Shown one piece after another: positions 34,413 to 43,940 of a stretch of DNA of 64,000 bases (positions are counted from its first letter, which is position 1; every line of letters begins with the position of its first letter). The stretch spans positions 1 through 64,000 of the forward strand of contig NZ_LBHV01000007.1 of assembly GCF_001005825.1 (NCBI RefSeq), written 5' to 3'. Made by a program: the position numbers and the translations under genes. The notes under the pieces were generated by a model that was given only the letters and a program-made list of their open reading frames with translations, searched no databases and had not been told where the DNA came from. The stretch is from Rhizobium sp. LC145. Lineage in GTDB: Bacteria; Pseudomonadota; Alphaproteobacteria; Rhizobiales; Rhizobiaceae.

Positions 34413-34964
34413 CTATTTCCCGAAAAAGCGGTCAACCAGGGAGCGGCAATAATCCGGCGAGAGTTCGCGATCGCCGAACAGAATGTGGTAGACGATCGGG
34501 GCCATGATGCGGTCGATGGCCTCGTCGATGTCGAAGGGCCTCTCGCCGCGCATCACGGCGCGCTCCCGCAGCGTCTCCAGGTGATGGTAGGTATATCGGC
34601 AGCATTGCGCGGCTGCTTCCCCCTCCACGCTGCCGACGACATCGACAAGCATGGCCCGGCCGACCCTGGAGGACATTTCCTCGGCATATTGCAGGATGAA
34701 AGCCTCGATATCCGAGACCAGCGCCCCGGTATCGTCCGGGTCGGCGATCGGCCGCATCCGGGCAACCGCGACATCCGCGAGGAGTTCGGAAAGATCGCCC
34801 CAGCGGCGATAGATCGTCGAGGGCGTCACCCCTGCCCTTTCCGCGATCATCGGGACGGTGATCGCGCCGCGGTCCATGCTTTTCAGGAGTTCCTGAACGG
34901 TGCGATGCACCTCGGCCTGTATCCGTGCGCTCCTGCCCCCCTGACGCAGCATTTCTCTCGCCAT
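34413..34964 (-). CDS. TetR/AcrR family transcriptional regulator
   Basis: 183 residues. The N-terminal helix-turn-helix (about 15-62) is RTVQELLKSMDRGAITVPMIAERAGVTPSTIYRRWG, in which TPSTIYRRW is the recognition helix. The C-terminal domain resembles the TetR_C_11-type ligand-binding domain. It is divergent from an MFS exporter with two operator-like palindromes between them (35000-35022 and 35047-35067), so it most likely represses the transporter and itself until a ligand binds. Confidence 0.88.
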   Translation of the reverse strand: MAREMLRQGGRSARIQAEVHRTVQELLKSMDRGAITVPMIAERAGVTPSTIYRRWGDLSELLADVAVARMRPIADPDDTGALVSDIEAFILQYAEEMSSRVGRAMLVDVVGSVEGEAAAQCCRYTYHHLETLRERAVMRGERPFDIDEAIDRIMAPIVYHILFGDRELSPDYCRSLVDRFFGK

Positions 34965-34999
34965 TCTTCTTCTCCTTGCCGGCGCCAGGCCGGAATCTC

Positions 35000-35022
35000 T
35001 TAATGCAAAGATATTGCGTTAA
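35000..35022. promoter_or_regulatory. TetR operator candidate 1
   Basis: TTAATGCAA (35000-35008) and TTGCGTTAA (35014-35022) form a near-perfect inverted repeat (8 of 9) around AGATA. It lies between the divergent TetR and MFS genes. Confidence 0.55.
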
Positions 35023-35046
35023 GGCATAAATGCAACTATATCCCGC

Positions 35047-35067
35047 TAACGCTAAAAATTTGCGTTA
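35047..35067. promoter_or_regulatory. TetR operator candidate 2
   Basis: TAACGC (35047-35052) and GCGTTA (35062-35067) repeat the arms of candidate 1 and overlap the ribosome binding region of the MFS gene. The TTGCGTTAAGG block occurs in both sites as a direct repeat 47 bp apart. Confidence 0.5.
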
Positions 35068-35078
35068 AGGTGAGCGAT

Positions 35079-36275
35079 ATGAGCATCCCATTTTCCCCCG
35101 CCGCTTCCACCTCCCGGATGACCGTCTACAGCTTCCTTGGTGCTGTCACGATTTCCGCCTGCAGCAGCGCGCCCACGCCACTCTATCATCTCTATCAGGA
35201 GCTTTTTCATCTCTCTCCGGCGATGATCACCCTGATTTTCAGCTCCTACGCCTTCGCGCTTCTTGCAGCCCTGCTCACGCTCGGAGGGCTTTCGGATTAC
35301 ATCGGACGGCGGCCGCTGATCCTGCTCGCCCTGCTTTTCAACGCCGCGGCGCTGGTGATCTTCATGCTGGCGGAATCCGGCGCCATGCTGATGGCGGCGC
35401 GGATCGTTCAAGGCATGGGAACGGGCATCGCCTTCCCCACATTCGGCGCGGCGATCCTCGATACCGACAAGGAAAGAGGCCCGCTTCTCAACGGCATCAC
35501 CGCCTTTCTCGGCCTGATGATCGGCACGCTCGCCGCCGGCACGCTGGTTGCCTTCGCACCGGAACCCACCCGGCTCATCTATGAAGTGCTGCTCGGCGTC
35601 ACCATTGCCGGCATTCTGGCGCTTGCTTTCATGCCGGAAACAGCGGCCGGCCGGCCCGGCGCACTTGCCGCCATGCGGCCGCAGCTCAGCGTTCCGCGGG
35701 CGGCGCGCTCCACACTTCTGCGGGTCACTCCGGTCAATATCGCCGGTTGGGCGCTCGGAGGGTTCTATCTCTCGCTGATGCCGACGCTGGTTGCCATCGC
35801 AACGGGCCTCACCTCGCCCTTCGTCGGCGGCTCCGTCGTCGCCACCCTGATGCTCAGCGCCACCGCTTCCGTCTTCATCTTCCGCACCTGGAGACCCCAG
35901 CGGGTCCTCTTGACCGGCGCGGTCGTTCTGATAGCGGGCGTCGCCGTCACGCTCGTCGGCGTGTACCTGCAGGATGTCGGCGTGCTTTTCCTTGGAACCG
36001 CGATCGCCGGCCTCGGCTTCGGATCGATCTTCGCCAATATCCTGCGCATCATGCTGCCGCTCGCAGCGGCTCATGAACGGGCCGGCCTCTTCTCCGCCTT
36101 CCTGGTGGAAAGCTATCTTGCCTTCGCCCTCCCGGCGATCGCCGCCGGACTTGCGGCTCCAGCACTCGGCCTTTCCATGACGGCCTATGTCTATGGCGGC
36201 GGCATCATCCTGCTTGCGGCGATCTCGCTTCTGGCAACCCGCGTGAGCCCCACGCAAGCTCCCGCGACCTGCTGA
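35079..36275 (+). CDS. MFS transporter, drug-efflux type
   Basis: 398 residues from ATG 35079, preceded by TTAAGG; a GTG at 35070 is in frame but would leave no ribosome binding site. Twelve TM segments. The MFS motif after TM2 is GGLSDYIGRRPLIL near 74-87, and GRIVQG-like ARIVQGMGTG follows in TM4. It probably exports a toxic compound in exchange for protons. Regulation by the divergent TetR protein is strongly suggested by the shared palindromes. Confidence 0.85.
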   Translation: MSIPFSPAASTSRMTVYSFLGAVTISACSSAPTPLYHLYQELFHLSPAMITLIFSSYAFALLAALLTLGGLSDYIGRRPLILLALLFNAAALVIFMLAESGAMLMAARIVQGMGTGIAFPTFGAAILDTDKERGPLLNGITAFLGLMIGTLAAGTLVAFAPEPTRLIYEVLLGVTIAGILALAFMPETAAGRPGALAAMRPQLSVPRAARSTLLRVTPVNIAGWALGGFYLSLMPTLVAIATGLTSPFVGGSVVATLMLSATASVFIFRTWRPQRVLLTGAVVLIAGVAVTLVGVYLQDVGVLFLGTAIAGLGFGSIFANILRIMLPLAAAHERAGLFSAFLVESYLAFALPAIAAGLAAPALGLSMTAYVYGGGIILLAAISLLATRVSPTQAPATC

Positions 36276-36289
36276 AAGCCGAAGGTGCC

Positions 36290-36409
36290 GACTCGAATCC
36301 TCTGGATTCGCTTTCGATTCAATTGGTTAAAAAAATATTACCAACCCTCTGGACAGCGCGAATCACTAGTGATTCATTAGGGTAGATTCGAGCGAGCGGC
36401 GCGCGAATC
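36290..36409. promoter_or_regulatory. Cluster of eight GANTC methylation sites with a CtrA-like half box, upstream of the PleC-like gene
   Basis: GANTC starts at 36290, 36295, 36305, 36316, 36360, 36371, 36385 and 36405. Two of them form a 16-bp palindrome GAATCACTAGTGATTC (36360-36375). TTAA-N7-TTAC (36327-36341) differs by one base from the CtrA box TTAA-N7-TTAA. CcrM methylates GANTC in alphaproteobacteria and GcrA/CtrA regulate promoters with such sites. Confidence 0.65.
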
Positions 36410-36424
36410 ACCACGAGGGACAAT

Positions 36425-38758
36425 ATGAATACGATGGCGGACGTGCGGCGGGCAACCGCGGCCGAGGGGCGTTTGCGTCTCAAATTTCCGGGCTTCGCGC
36501 GGCTGCGGCAAGCGCTTCCCGAAAGCGCGAAGCTTTCCGTCAGGCCGATCTCCCGGCAGGAGCCTCGGGTGGAGCTGGTTCTGAAGCGCTCCATCCCGCT
36601 TCTCATCCTCGCCTTCCTCGCCGTCGTCGCCGCATCCCGCATTCTCGGCATCGTCGCGGAACATGACCGCATGCATCAGACGGCGCAGCGCACGACGGCG
36701 CTGATGGCCGCGACAGGCACCGCCGCCTTTTCCGGCATGGAAAGCCTCATCCAGAACGGCGACCGCACGGCAGCGGAGCATCGCTTCGCAGCGTTCCTGC
36801 CGCAGGACCGCATGGAAGACGGCGCCTTCGTGCTTTTCGTCAATGAAGCGGGCCGGGTGTTCGGCGGCTCGACGGCCGCCAGCGGCTATGCCGGCATGCC
36901 TCTCGCCGCCCTGCTGCCCGAAACCACGACGCTTCGCCAATTCGGCGTGTTCGAGACCTCTTTCGGCGCCACGCCCTTCTATGCGGCGATCGAGCCGATC
37001 GGAAACGAGGGCGCGCTGATCGTCGCCGCCCATTCGATCGAGACGATAAACCGGCTCTGGCGCCATGAGGTTTCGCTCAACGTCACGCTCTTCACCGGCA
37101 TTTCGGCGATCCTGCTCGTCATCCTCTACGCCTACTACATGCAGGTGAAGCGGGCCCGCGACGCCGACGACATATTCCTTGAAACGAACATGCGCATCGA
37201 GACTGCGCTTTCGCGCGGCCGATGCGGCCTGTGGGATTTCGACGTCGCCAACCGGCGCCTCTTCTGGTCCAGCTCGATGTACGAGATGCTCGGCCTGCCG
37301 CCGGCCGGCAACGTGATCTCGTTTTCCGATGCGGCACGCATGATGCATCCGACCGACGGCAATCTCTACGCGCTTGCCCGCGCCATCAGCCGCGGCAATG
37401 CCAAGCAGGTCGATCAGGTCTTCCGCATGCGCCACGCCGCCGGCCATTACGTCTGGATGCGCGCCCGCGCCCAGGTTGTCCGCACCGCAAGTGGCCGCAC
37501 CCACGTCATCGGCATCGCCATGGACGTCACCGAACAGCACCGCCTCGCGCAGCGCTATGCCGAAGCCGACCAGCGCCTCGCCGACGCCATCGAATGCACG
37601 TCCGAAGCCTTCGTGCTGTGGGACAAGAACGACCGCCTCGTGATGTGCAATACCCATTTCCAGCAGGCTTACGGGCTTCCGGACAGCGTCCTGGTTCCCG
37701 GCACCGAGCGGACGGTCGTCAATGCCGCGGCCGCCCGGCCGGTGATCGAACGGCGCGTGGCCGATCCGGACGGCAGCGGTCTTTCACGCACGACGGAAGT
37801 GCAGCTCGCGGACGAGCGCTGGCTGCAGATCAACGAACGGCGCACCCGTGACGGCGGCATGGTCGCAGTCGGCACGGACATCACCCTCTTGAAACGCCAC
37901 CAGGAGCGCCTGCGCGAAAGCGAGCGCCGGTTGATGGCCACGATCGGCGATCTTTCCGCCTCACAGAAGAAACTGGAGCGGCAGAAGACGGAACTCTCCA
38001 TCGCCAACGCCAACTATCAGGCCGAGAAGGAACGCGCCGAGGCGGCCAACAAGGCGAAATCCGAATTCCTGGCCAACATGTCCCATGAGCTTCGCACGCC
38101 ACTCAACGCGATCCTCGGCTTTTCCGAGATCCTGACGAACGGCATGTTCGGCCCGCTTGGCTCTCCGAAATACTGCGAATATTCCAAGGACATCCACGAT
38201 AGCGGCAAGCACCTCCTCAACGTCATCAACGACATACTCGACATGTCGAAGATCGAGGCGGGGCATTTGAAGATCGAAACGGAAACCGTCGATCTCGCGC
38301 CGCTGATCGAGGAGAGCCTGCGCCTCACCGCGGTCCAGGCCGAAGAAAAGAACATCGCCATCCGCCAGCGTCTCTCCACCGGCCTCACCATGAGCGGAGA
38401 CCGGCGCGCGATGAAGCAGGTCATGCTGAACCTGCTCTCCAACGCCGTGAAGTTCACCGACGACGGCGGGCGGGTGGAACTCCGGGCCTGCAAAACCGAG
38501 CGGGGTCTGGCGCTGACGATTGCCGATACGGGAATCGGCATCCCGAAAGCAGCGCTCGGCAAGCTCGGACAGCCCTTCGAGCAGGTGCAGAGCCAGTATG
38601 CCAAGAGCAAGGGCGGCTCAGGCCTCGGCCTCGCGATCTCCCGCTCGCTGATCGCGCTGCACGGCGGAACGATGCGCATGCGCTCCTGCCCCGGCAAGGG
38701 AACCGTCGTTTCGATCAATATTCCCGAAAGTTCGCTGCCCGCCGTCAGGATCGCTTGA
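36425..38758 (+). CDS. pleC: PAS-domain sensor histidine kinase of the PleC/DivJ/PdhS family
   Basis: 777 residues. TM1 about 54-76 and TM2 about 222-242 enclose a periplasmic sensor region of about 145 residues. Then come two PAS domains (about 260-365 and 385-495), a coiled coil (500-545), the HisKA domain with His554 in MSHELRTPLNAILGF and the HATPase domain (GGSGLGLAISRSL). The sequence GMFGPLG.PKYCEYSKDIHDSG after the His is typical of the PdhS kinases that act on DivK. Position next to glnE and cycHJKL-degP matches S. meliloti pleC as I recall it, so the symbol is probable rather than proven. The 3' end overlaps convergent glnE by 14 bp. Confidence 0.8.
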   Translation: MNTMADVRRATAAEGRLRLKFPGFARLRQALPESAKLSVRPISRQEPRVELVLKRSIPLLILAFLAVVAASRILGIVAEHDRMHQTAQRTTALMAATGTAAFSGMESLIQNGDRTAAEHRFAAFLPQDRMEDGAFVLFVNEAGRVFGGSTAASGYAGMPLAALLPETTTLRQFGVFETSFGATPFYAAIEPIGNEGALIVAAHSIETINRLWRHEVSLNVTLFTGISAILLVILYAYYMQVKRARDADDIFLETNMRIETALSRGRCGLWDFDVANRRLFWSSSMYEMLGLPPAGNVISFSDAARMMHPTDGNLYALARAISRGNAKQVDQVFRMRHAAGHYVWMRARAQVVRTASGRTHVIGIAMDVTEQHRLAQRYAEADQRLADAIECTSEAFVLWDKNDRLVMCNTHFQQAYGLPDSVLVPGTERTVVNAAAARPVIERRVADPDGSGLSRTTEVQLADERWLQINERRTRDGGMVAVGTDITLLKRHQERLRESERRLMATIGDLSASQKKLERQKTELSIANANYQAEKERAEAANKAKSEFLANMSHELRTPLNAILGFSEILTNGMFGPLGSPKYCEYSKDIHDSGKHLLNVINDILDMSKIEAGHLKIETETVDLAPLIEESLRLTAVQAEEKNIAIRQRLSTGLTMSGDRRAMKQVMLNLLSNAVKFTDDGGRVELRACKTERGLALTIADTGIGIPKAALGKLGQPFEQVQSQYAKSKGGSGLGLAISRSLIALHGGTMRMRSCPGKGTVVSINIPESSLPAVRIA

Positions 38759-41699
38759 CGATCCGTCCGAAGACGGTTCGTACCGCCTTCGAGAAACGAA
38801 CGACCTCGGCTTCCAGCGTCCTGAGGTCCGGGCAATCTCCCGCCCGGCAGACGCGCTCCAGAAGCCCCGCCGGCGCGTCTTTCGGATCGAACGGCCCATC
38901 GATGCAAAGGCGGATGATCTGCGAAAGCTCCGTGAACAGCCTCAGCGCCGTCAGGCAGGTTTCCACGTCGTCCGGCTTCATCAGCTTTTCGCCTAGCATC
39001 TTCAGCGTTTCGGCCGTGCTGAAACCGTAGGTATCGGCGGCAACGCCCTTTGCCGGCGCGACAAGCCGCAGATATTGCGCGATGAACTCGATATCGATGA
39101 GACCACCCGGGATAAGCTTGAAATCCCAGATGTCGCGCGGCGGCTTCTCGTCCTCGATCAGCTGCCGCATCTCGGCGACGTCCGCGGCGATCTTGGCAAC
39201 GTCCCGCTCCGACGAAAGCACCTCGCCTATGACGCCGCGGACTTCCGTTTCAAGACTCTCCTCGCCGCAGATCAGGCGGGCGCGGGTGAGCGCCATGTGC
39301 TCCCAGGTCCAGGCCTCTTCCCGCTGATACTTGCGGAAGGAGTTGATCCTCGTCGCCACCGGCCCCTTGTTGCCCGAGGGACGCAGGCGCATGTCCACCT
39401 CGAAGAGAATGCCTTCGGCCATGGGCGCCGAAAGCGCGGAGATCAGCCGCTGCGTCAGACGGGTGAAATAGCGCGTGGAATCGAGCGGCTTCGGGCCGTC
39501 GGATTCGAAGACCTCGCTGTCGTAGTCGTAAAGCAGGATGAGATCGACGTCGGAGCCTGCCGTCAGCTCGAAGCTTCCGAGCTTGCCCATGCCCATGACG
39601 GCGATCCGCCCGCCGGGATAGACGCCATGCGCCGTCTCCACTTCCCTGACGACGGCGCCAAACGCCGCCTCGATCACGAGGTCGGCGAGATCGGTGAAGG
39701 CGCGGGCGGCCAACGCTCCGGGAATCGCGCCGGTCAGAAGCCTGATGCCGATCAGGAAGCGCTGTTCGGCCGCGAAGATGCGCAGCCGATCGAGCAGATC
39801 CTCGTAGTGGCGCGCGCCGTTGAGGAATGTGGCGAGCCGCTCGGAGAGATAGTCGCGGGTGGGCAGTTCCGCCATCAAGCCGGGATCGAGCATGCCGTCG
39901 AAGACATGCGGCTTGGAAGCGATGATGTCCGCAAGCCTCGGCGCGGAGGACATGATCGTCACGATCAGCGAAAGCAACGCCGGATTGTTACCGATCAGCG
40001 AGAATAGCTGGATGCCCGCCGGCAGGCCCTTCAGGAAATTGTCAAAGCGCAGGAGCGCCTCGTCCGCCCGCTTGCTCTCCCCGAAGGCCTTGAGGAGATC
40101 GGGCGTCAGCTCGGTCAGGCGCTCGCGTGCCTCCACCGATTGCGTGGCGCGGTACCGGCCGTAATGCCAGGTCCGGATCACGCGGGAAATGTCGGCCGGC
40201 CGTTCGAAGCCGAGCGCCGCGAGCGTCTTCAGCGTGCCGGGGTCCTCCTTCTGGCCGGTGAAGACGAGGTTTCCGTCGCTCGAAGAAAGCTTGGCTTCCT
40301 GCTCAAACAGGCGTGCGTAACGCTTCTCGACCGTTCGCAGCACGCTTTCGAGCTTTTCGGAAAAGCCTGCCGTATCGGCAAAGCCGAGCATCAGTGCGAT
40401 GCGCTTCAGCTCGGCGTCAGTGCTCGGCAGGTCGTGGGATTGCTCGTCCCGCACCATCTGGATGCGATGCTCGACGTCGCGCAGGAACCAGTAAGCTTCC
40501 GTCAGCTCAACGGCGATCTCCGGGGCGATCCAGTTCGCGTCGGCCAGCGCCGCAAGCGCCTTTTCCGTCTCCCTGGCTCGCAGCGGCGGCATGCGTCCGC
40601 CGGCGATGAGCTGCTGCGTCTGCGCGAAGAATTCGATCTCCCGGATGCCGCCGCGCCCGAGCTTCACGTCATGGCCCTTCACCGCGATCGCGCCATGCCC
40701 CTTGTGGACATGGATCTGCCGCTTGATCGAATGGATATCGGCAATCGCCGCGTAATCGAGATACTTGCGGAAGACGAAGGGGGTGAGCTGGCGGAGAAAA
40801 TCCTCGCCCGCCGCGAGATCGCCGGCGATCGGCCGCGCCTTGATGAAAGCCGCGCGCTCCCAGTTCTGCCCGCGACCCTCATAGTAGATAAGCGCCGCCT
40901 CGACCGCCACCGCAAGCGGCGTCGAGCCTGGATCCGGCCGCAGCCGCAGATCGGTGCGGAAGACATAGCCGTCCGCCGTGCGCTCCTGCATGATGCGGAT
41001 CAGCCGCCGCATCATCCGGCCGTAGGTTTCCGAAGCGTCCAGCGGGTCGGCAAGAATGCCAGCCTCGGGATCGAAGAAGACCACCAGGTCGATATCGGAG
41101 GAGTAATTGAGCTCCCGTCCGCCGAGCTTGCCCATGCCGAGCACGAGCAACCCGGAGTCTTTGGCGGGATCGCCCGGATCGGCAAGCTTCAGCTTGCCGC
41201 CGTCGTGGCCGGCGAGCAGCAGGTGATCGATCGCCGCGGCGACGGAAGCATCCGCCATGGCGCTCAGCCAGCGCGTCGTATCCCTGGCAGAAAAGATGCG
41301 GGCAAGGTCGGCAAGCGCCACGAGGAAGCTCAAACCCCGCTTTGCGGCCCTCAGCGCCGTCATGACATCCGCCTCGGTCGGCGTCTTGCCGTCCTTCGGT
41401 CGCCAGCTCTGCCGCGCCGTCTCGACCAGCCCTGAAAGTACCGGCTCCAGCGGCGCGCCGATGGCGGTCGCCAGGAGATGAGGGGAAACCGCAGCCGTAT
41501 CACGCAGATAGGGCGAAAGGCTGAACGCCGCTATGAGGAAATCCTTGAGCGAACCGTTTCCGTTCATCAGCTCGGCGACGCGAGGCTCGGTCCTGCCGAT
41601 TTCCTTCAGCACCGCCGTAGCGGCTTTCGCCTCCGTCTGGTTCAGCGGACGGATCACATCCGCCTTCACCGCATCGAGCCGCTTTTCGCTTTCCGCCAC
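38745..41699 (-). CDS. glnE: Bifunctional glutamine synthetase adenylyltransferase/adenylyl-removing enzyme
   Basis: 984 residues. It has two nucleotidyltransferase domains: one with YSSDIDLVVFFDPEAG near 201-216 (adenylyl-removing half) and one with GSDVDLILLYDYDSEV near 720-735 (adenylylating half), each followed by a GlnE helical domain. It attaches or removes AMP on glutamine synthetase in response to PII and glutamine, so it sets nitrogen assimilation. Length is usual for the family. It is the last gene of the minus-strand block, 45 bp from the histidine kinase, and converges on the PleC-like gene. Confidence 0.94.
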   Translation of the reverse strand: MAESEKRLDAVKADVIRPLNQTEAKAATAVLKEIGRTEPRVAELMNGNGSLKDFLIAAFSLSPYLRDTAAVSPHLLATAIGAPLEPVLSGLVETARQSWRPKDGKTPTEADVMTALRAAKRGLSFLVALADLARIFSARDTTRWLSAMADASVAAAIDHLLLAGHDGGKLKLADPGDPAKDSGLLVLGMGKLGGRELNYSSDIDLVVFFDPEAGILADPLDASETYGRMMRRLIRIMQERTADGYVFRTDLRLRPDPGSTPLAVAVEAALIYYEGRGQNWERAAFIKARPIAGDLAAGEDFLRQLTPFVFRKYLDYAAIADIHSIKRQIHVHKGHGAIAVKGHDVKLGRGGIREIEFFAQTQQLIAGGRMPPLRARETEKALAALADANWIAPEIAVELTEAYWFLRDVEHRIQMVRDEQSHDLPSTDAELKRIALMLGFADTAGFSEKLESVLRTVEKRYARLFEQEAKLSSSDGNLVFTGQKEDPGTLKTLAALGFERPADISRVIRTWHYGRYRATQSVEARERLTELTPDLLKAFGESKRADEALLRFDNFLKGLPAGIQLFSLIGNNPALLSLIVTIMSSAPRLADIIASKPHVFDGMLDPGLMAELPTRDYLSERLATFLNGARHYEDLLDRLRIFAAEQRFLIGIRLLTGAIPGALAARAFTDLADLVIEAAFGAVVREVETAHGVYPGGRIAVMGMGKLGSFELTAGSDVDLILLYDYDSEVFESDGPKPLDSTRYFTRLTQRLISALSAPMAEGILFEVDMRLRPSGNKGPVATRINSFRKYQREEAWTWEHMALTRARLICGEESLETEVRGVIGEVLSSERDVAKIAADVAEMRQLIEDEKPPRDIWDFKLIPGGLIDIEFIAQYLRLVAPAKGVAADTYGFSTAETLKMLGEKLMKPDDVETCLTALRLFTELSQIIRLCIDGPFDPKDAPAGLLERVCRAGDCPDLRTLEAEVVRFSKAVRTVFGRIVKRS

Positions 41700-41743
41700 C
41701 CGCGTCCTCCCGAATCTCTCCCTGACCTCACTTGGCCTTCAAC

Positions 41744-43156
41744 CTAGGGCTTCGGTGCGGGAAAGACCATGGTAATGGCAAGCCCCGGCGCCTGGAGATT
41801 CGTCTCGTCCGTGGCGGAGAGTTCCAGCGAGCCGCCATGCAGCTCCATGACAGCCTCGACCAGCGAAAGTCCGAGACCGGTGCCCGGCTTCGAGCGGCTT
41901 TCGTCGAGCCGCACGAAGCGCTTCGTCACCTCGCCGCGCTTGTCCGCGGGAATGCCGGGACCGTTATCGCAGACCGAAAGACGGAAAGTGCCATCGCGCT
42001 GGCCGAGCTTCACCTTGATTGCCGGTTCACCCTCTCCTTCGCCGGAATATTTGATAGCATTGTCGAGCAGATTGAAGATCGCCTGGCCGATCAGTTCGCG
42101 GTTTCCGCTGACCGTCAGGCCCGGCTCGATCTCGGTCTCCAGCCTCAGGCCCGCCTCATCCGCGACCGGCTCGTAGAGTTCGGCGCTATCCGCTGTGATC
42201 GTCGAAAGGTCGACATCCGACATTTCCGCCGCGATGGAGCCCGCCTCCACGCGGGAGATCATCAGCAGAGCATTGAAGGTCCGGATGAGCTGGTCGGATT
42301 CGCCGATAATGCCTTCGAGCGCCACCTGGCGGGTGTCCTCGTTCTTCTCGGCCAGCGCATCGGCCGCCTTGTTGCGCAGCCGCGTCAGCGGCGTCTTCAG
42401 GTCGTGGGCGATATTGTCGGAAACCTGCCTCAAGCCCTCGTTCAGCTTCTCGATGCGCCCGAGCATGGCGTTCAGCGAATCCGAAAGACGGTCGAACTCG
42501 TCGCCGGAGCGACCGACCGGCAGGCGCTGCGAAAGATCGCCCGCCATGATCTTCTGGCTTGCCGCCGACATGCGGTCTATGCGTTTGAGCGCATTGCGCC
42601 CGATGCCGAACCAGATCACCAGGGCGCCGACGCCCATGATCGCCAGCGCCACCATCAGCGCCCGCCGCACGATGCTGCGGAAGCGCGCCGGCTCACCGAG
42701 ATCGCGGCCGATCATGATCCTCAGGCCGCTGTCGAGGAAGAGCACGTTGGCGGTCGCCATATGCGGACGCGCGTCACCGCTCTCCGAATAGGGCTCGTAA
42801 CTGAAGGGAAAACGCGTCCAGCCTTCCTGGTCGAGAACGCCGGGCTGCACGGAAGCGACATTGCCGGCAAGCATCTCGCCATTGGGACCGGCGATCACGT
42901 AGAGATTGGCGCCCGGCTGGCGGGCGCGCCGCTCCATGATCCGCAGCAGCAGATTGACGCCGCCGCGGCCATAGGCGCGCTGGATGTCGCCCACCTCCTC
43001 CTCCAGCGACTGGCGGGTCTGCTGCACGAGCAGCCGTTCGGACATCGCCGTCACGTAGAACACGAGGAAGGCGGCGCACAGCGCAAAGAGCAGAATATAG
43101 AGCGCCGACAGCCTCACGGCCGTCGATCGGAACATCAGGCGCAGTCGCGTGAGCAA
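41744..43156 (-). CDS. Two-component sensor histidine kinase, paired with the next gene
   Basis: 470 residues. TM1 about 14-36 and TM2 about 166-184 flank a periplasmic domain of 130 residues. HAMP (about 185-237) is followed by HisKA with His251 in DNIAHDLKTPLTRLR and a HATPase domain with NLLDNAIKYS, DNGPGIP and GTGLGLSLV. It is separated from the response-regulator stop by 3 bp. The signal is unknown; position after degP suggests an envelope stress or cell-surface signal, which is inference. Confidence 0.9.
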   Translation of the reverse strand: MLTRLRLMFRSTAVRLSALYILLFALCAAFLVFYVTAMSERLLVQQTRQSLEEEVGDIQRAYGRGGVNLLLRIMERRARQPGANLYVIAGPNGEMLAGNVASVQPGVLDQEGWTRFPFSYEPYSESGDARPHMATANVLFLDSGLRIMIGRDLGEPARFRSIVRRALMVALAIMGVGALVIWFGIGRNALKRIDRMSAASQKIMAGDLSQRLPVGRSGDEFDRLSDSLNAMLGRIEKLNEGLRQVSDNIAHDLKTPLTRLRNKAADALAEKNEDTRQVALEGIIGESDQLIRTFNALLMISRVEAGSIAAEMSDVDLSTITADSAELYEPVADEAGLRLETEIEPGLTVSGNRELIGQAIFNLLDNAIKYSGEGEGEPAIKVKLGQRDGTFRLSVCDNGPGIPADKRGEVTKRFVRLDESRSKPGTGLGLSLVEAVMELHGGSLELSATDETNLQAPGLAITMVFPAPKP

Positions 43157-43159
43157 GGG

Positions 43160-43837
43160 CTACCCCTCGTCCTTGATCATGTAGCCGGCGCCGCGAATGG
43201 TCTTCAGCAGCGGCCGGTCGAAATCCTTCTCGATCTTCGATCTCAGCCGCGAGACGTGCACGTCGATGACATTGGTCTGGGGATCGAAGTGATAGTCCCA
43301 GACATTCTCCAGCAGCATGGTGCGGGTCACCACCTGGCCGGCATTCTTCATCAGGTATTCGAGCAGGCGGAACTCGCGCGGCTGCAGCAGTATCTCCTTG
43401 CCGTTCCGCTTCACCTCGTGGGAAAGCCGGTCGAGTTCCAGGTCCCCAACCCGGTAGACCATGTCCTGTTCGGGTGTGCCCTTGCGGCGGCCCAGCACTT
43501 CGACGCGGGCGAGCAGCTCCGAAAAGGCATAGGGTTTCGGCAGGTAATCGTCGCCGCCGGCGCGAAGGCCGGTCACCCGGTCGTCCACCTGCCCTAACGC
43601 GGAGAGGATCAGTACCGGCGTATTGATGCCGCGTTTCCTGAGTTCGCTGATGACCGAGATGCCGTCGCGGCGCGGCAGCATTCGGTCGATGACCATCACG
43701 TCATAGGCGTTTTCCGTGCCCATGAAGAGGCCGCTTTCGCCGTCGCTCGCATGATCAGCCACGATGCCCGCCTCGCGAAAGGCCTTCGTCATGTAGGCGG
43801 CGGCTTCCAGATCGTCTTCTATCACCAGAATCTTCAT
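43160..43837 (-). CDS. OmpR/PhoB-family response regulator
   Basis: 225 residues from ATG 43837 (MKILVIEDD). The receiver domain (1-120) has acidic residues at 8-9, the phospho-acceptor Asp51 in VMVIDRMLP, and Lys in YLPKPYAF. The winged-helix output domain (130-223) ends VRTIRGAGYMIKDEG-like (LLKTIRGAGYMIK). An ATG at 43918 in the same frame has GGAG upstream, so a 27-residue leader is possible. A hairpin at 43941-43973 separates it from degP. Confidence 0.9.
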   Translation of the reverse strand: MKILVIEDDLEAAAYMTKAFREAGIVADHASDGESGLFMGTENAYDVMVIDRMLPRRDGISVISELRKRGINTPVLILSALGQVDDRVTGLRAGGDDYLPKPYAFSELLARVEVLGRRKGTPEQDMVYRVGDLELDRLSHEVKRNGKEILLQPREFRLLEYLMKNAGQVVTRTMLLENVWDYHFDPQTNVIDVHVSRLRSKIEKDFDRPLLKTIRGAGYMIKDEG

Positions 43838-43940
43838 GTGCGGAACAATAGCGTCCGCGCCCGTTTTTGCACCATCGGATTCGCCGGCGCGGAGAGAATA
43901 TCCGGTACTCGTCGCCATCTGTCGCTCCATCGGAATATGA

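Noticed and set aside
35052..36257. 401-codon minus-strand frame opposite the MFS gene
   Set aside because: Very rich in charged residues as expected from the complement of TM-coding DNA; the plus frame has twelve TM segments.
41732..43597. 621-codon plus-strand frame opposite the histidine kinase and response regulator
   Set aside because: Both real genes show complete two-component motifs on the minus strand; the plus frame has none.
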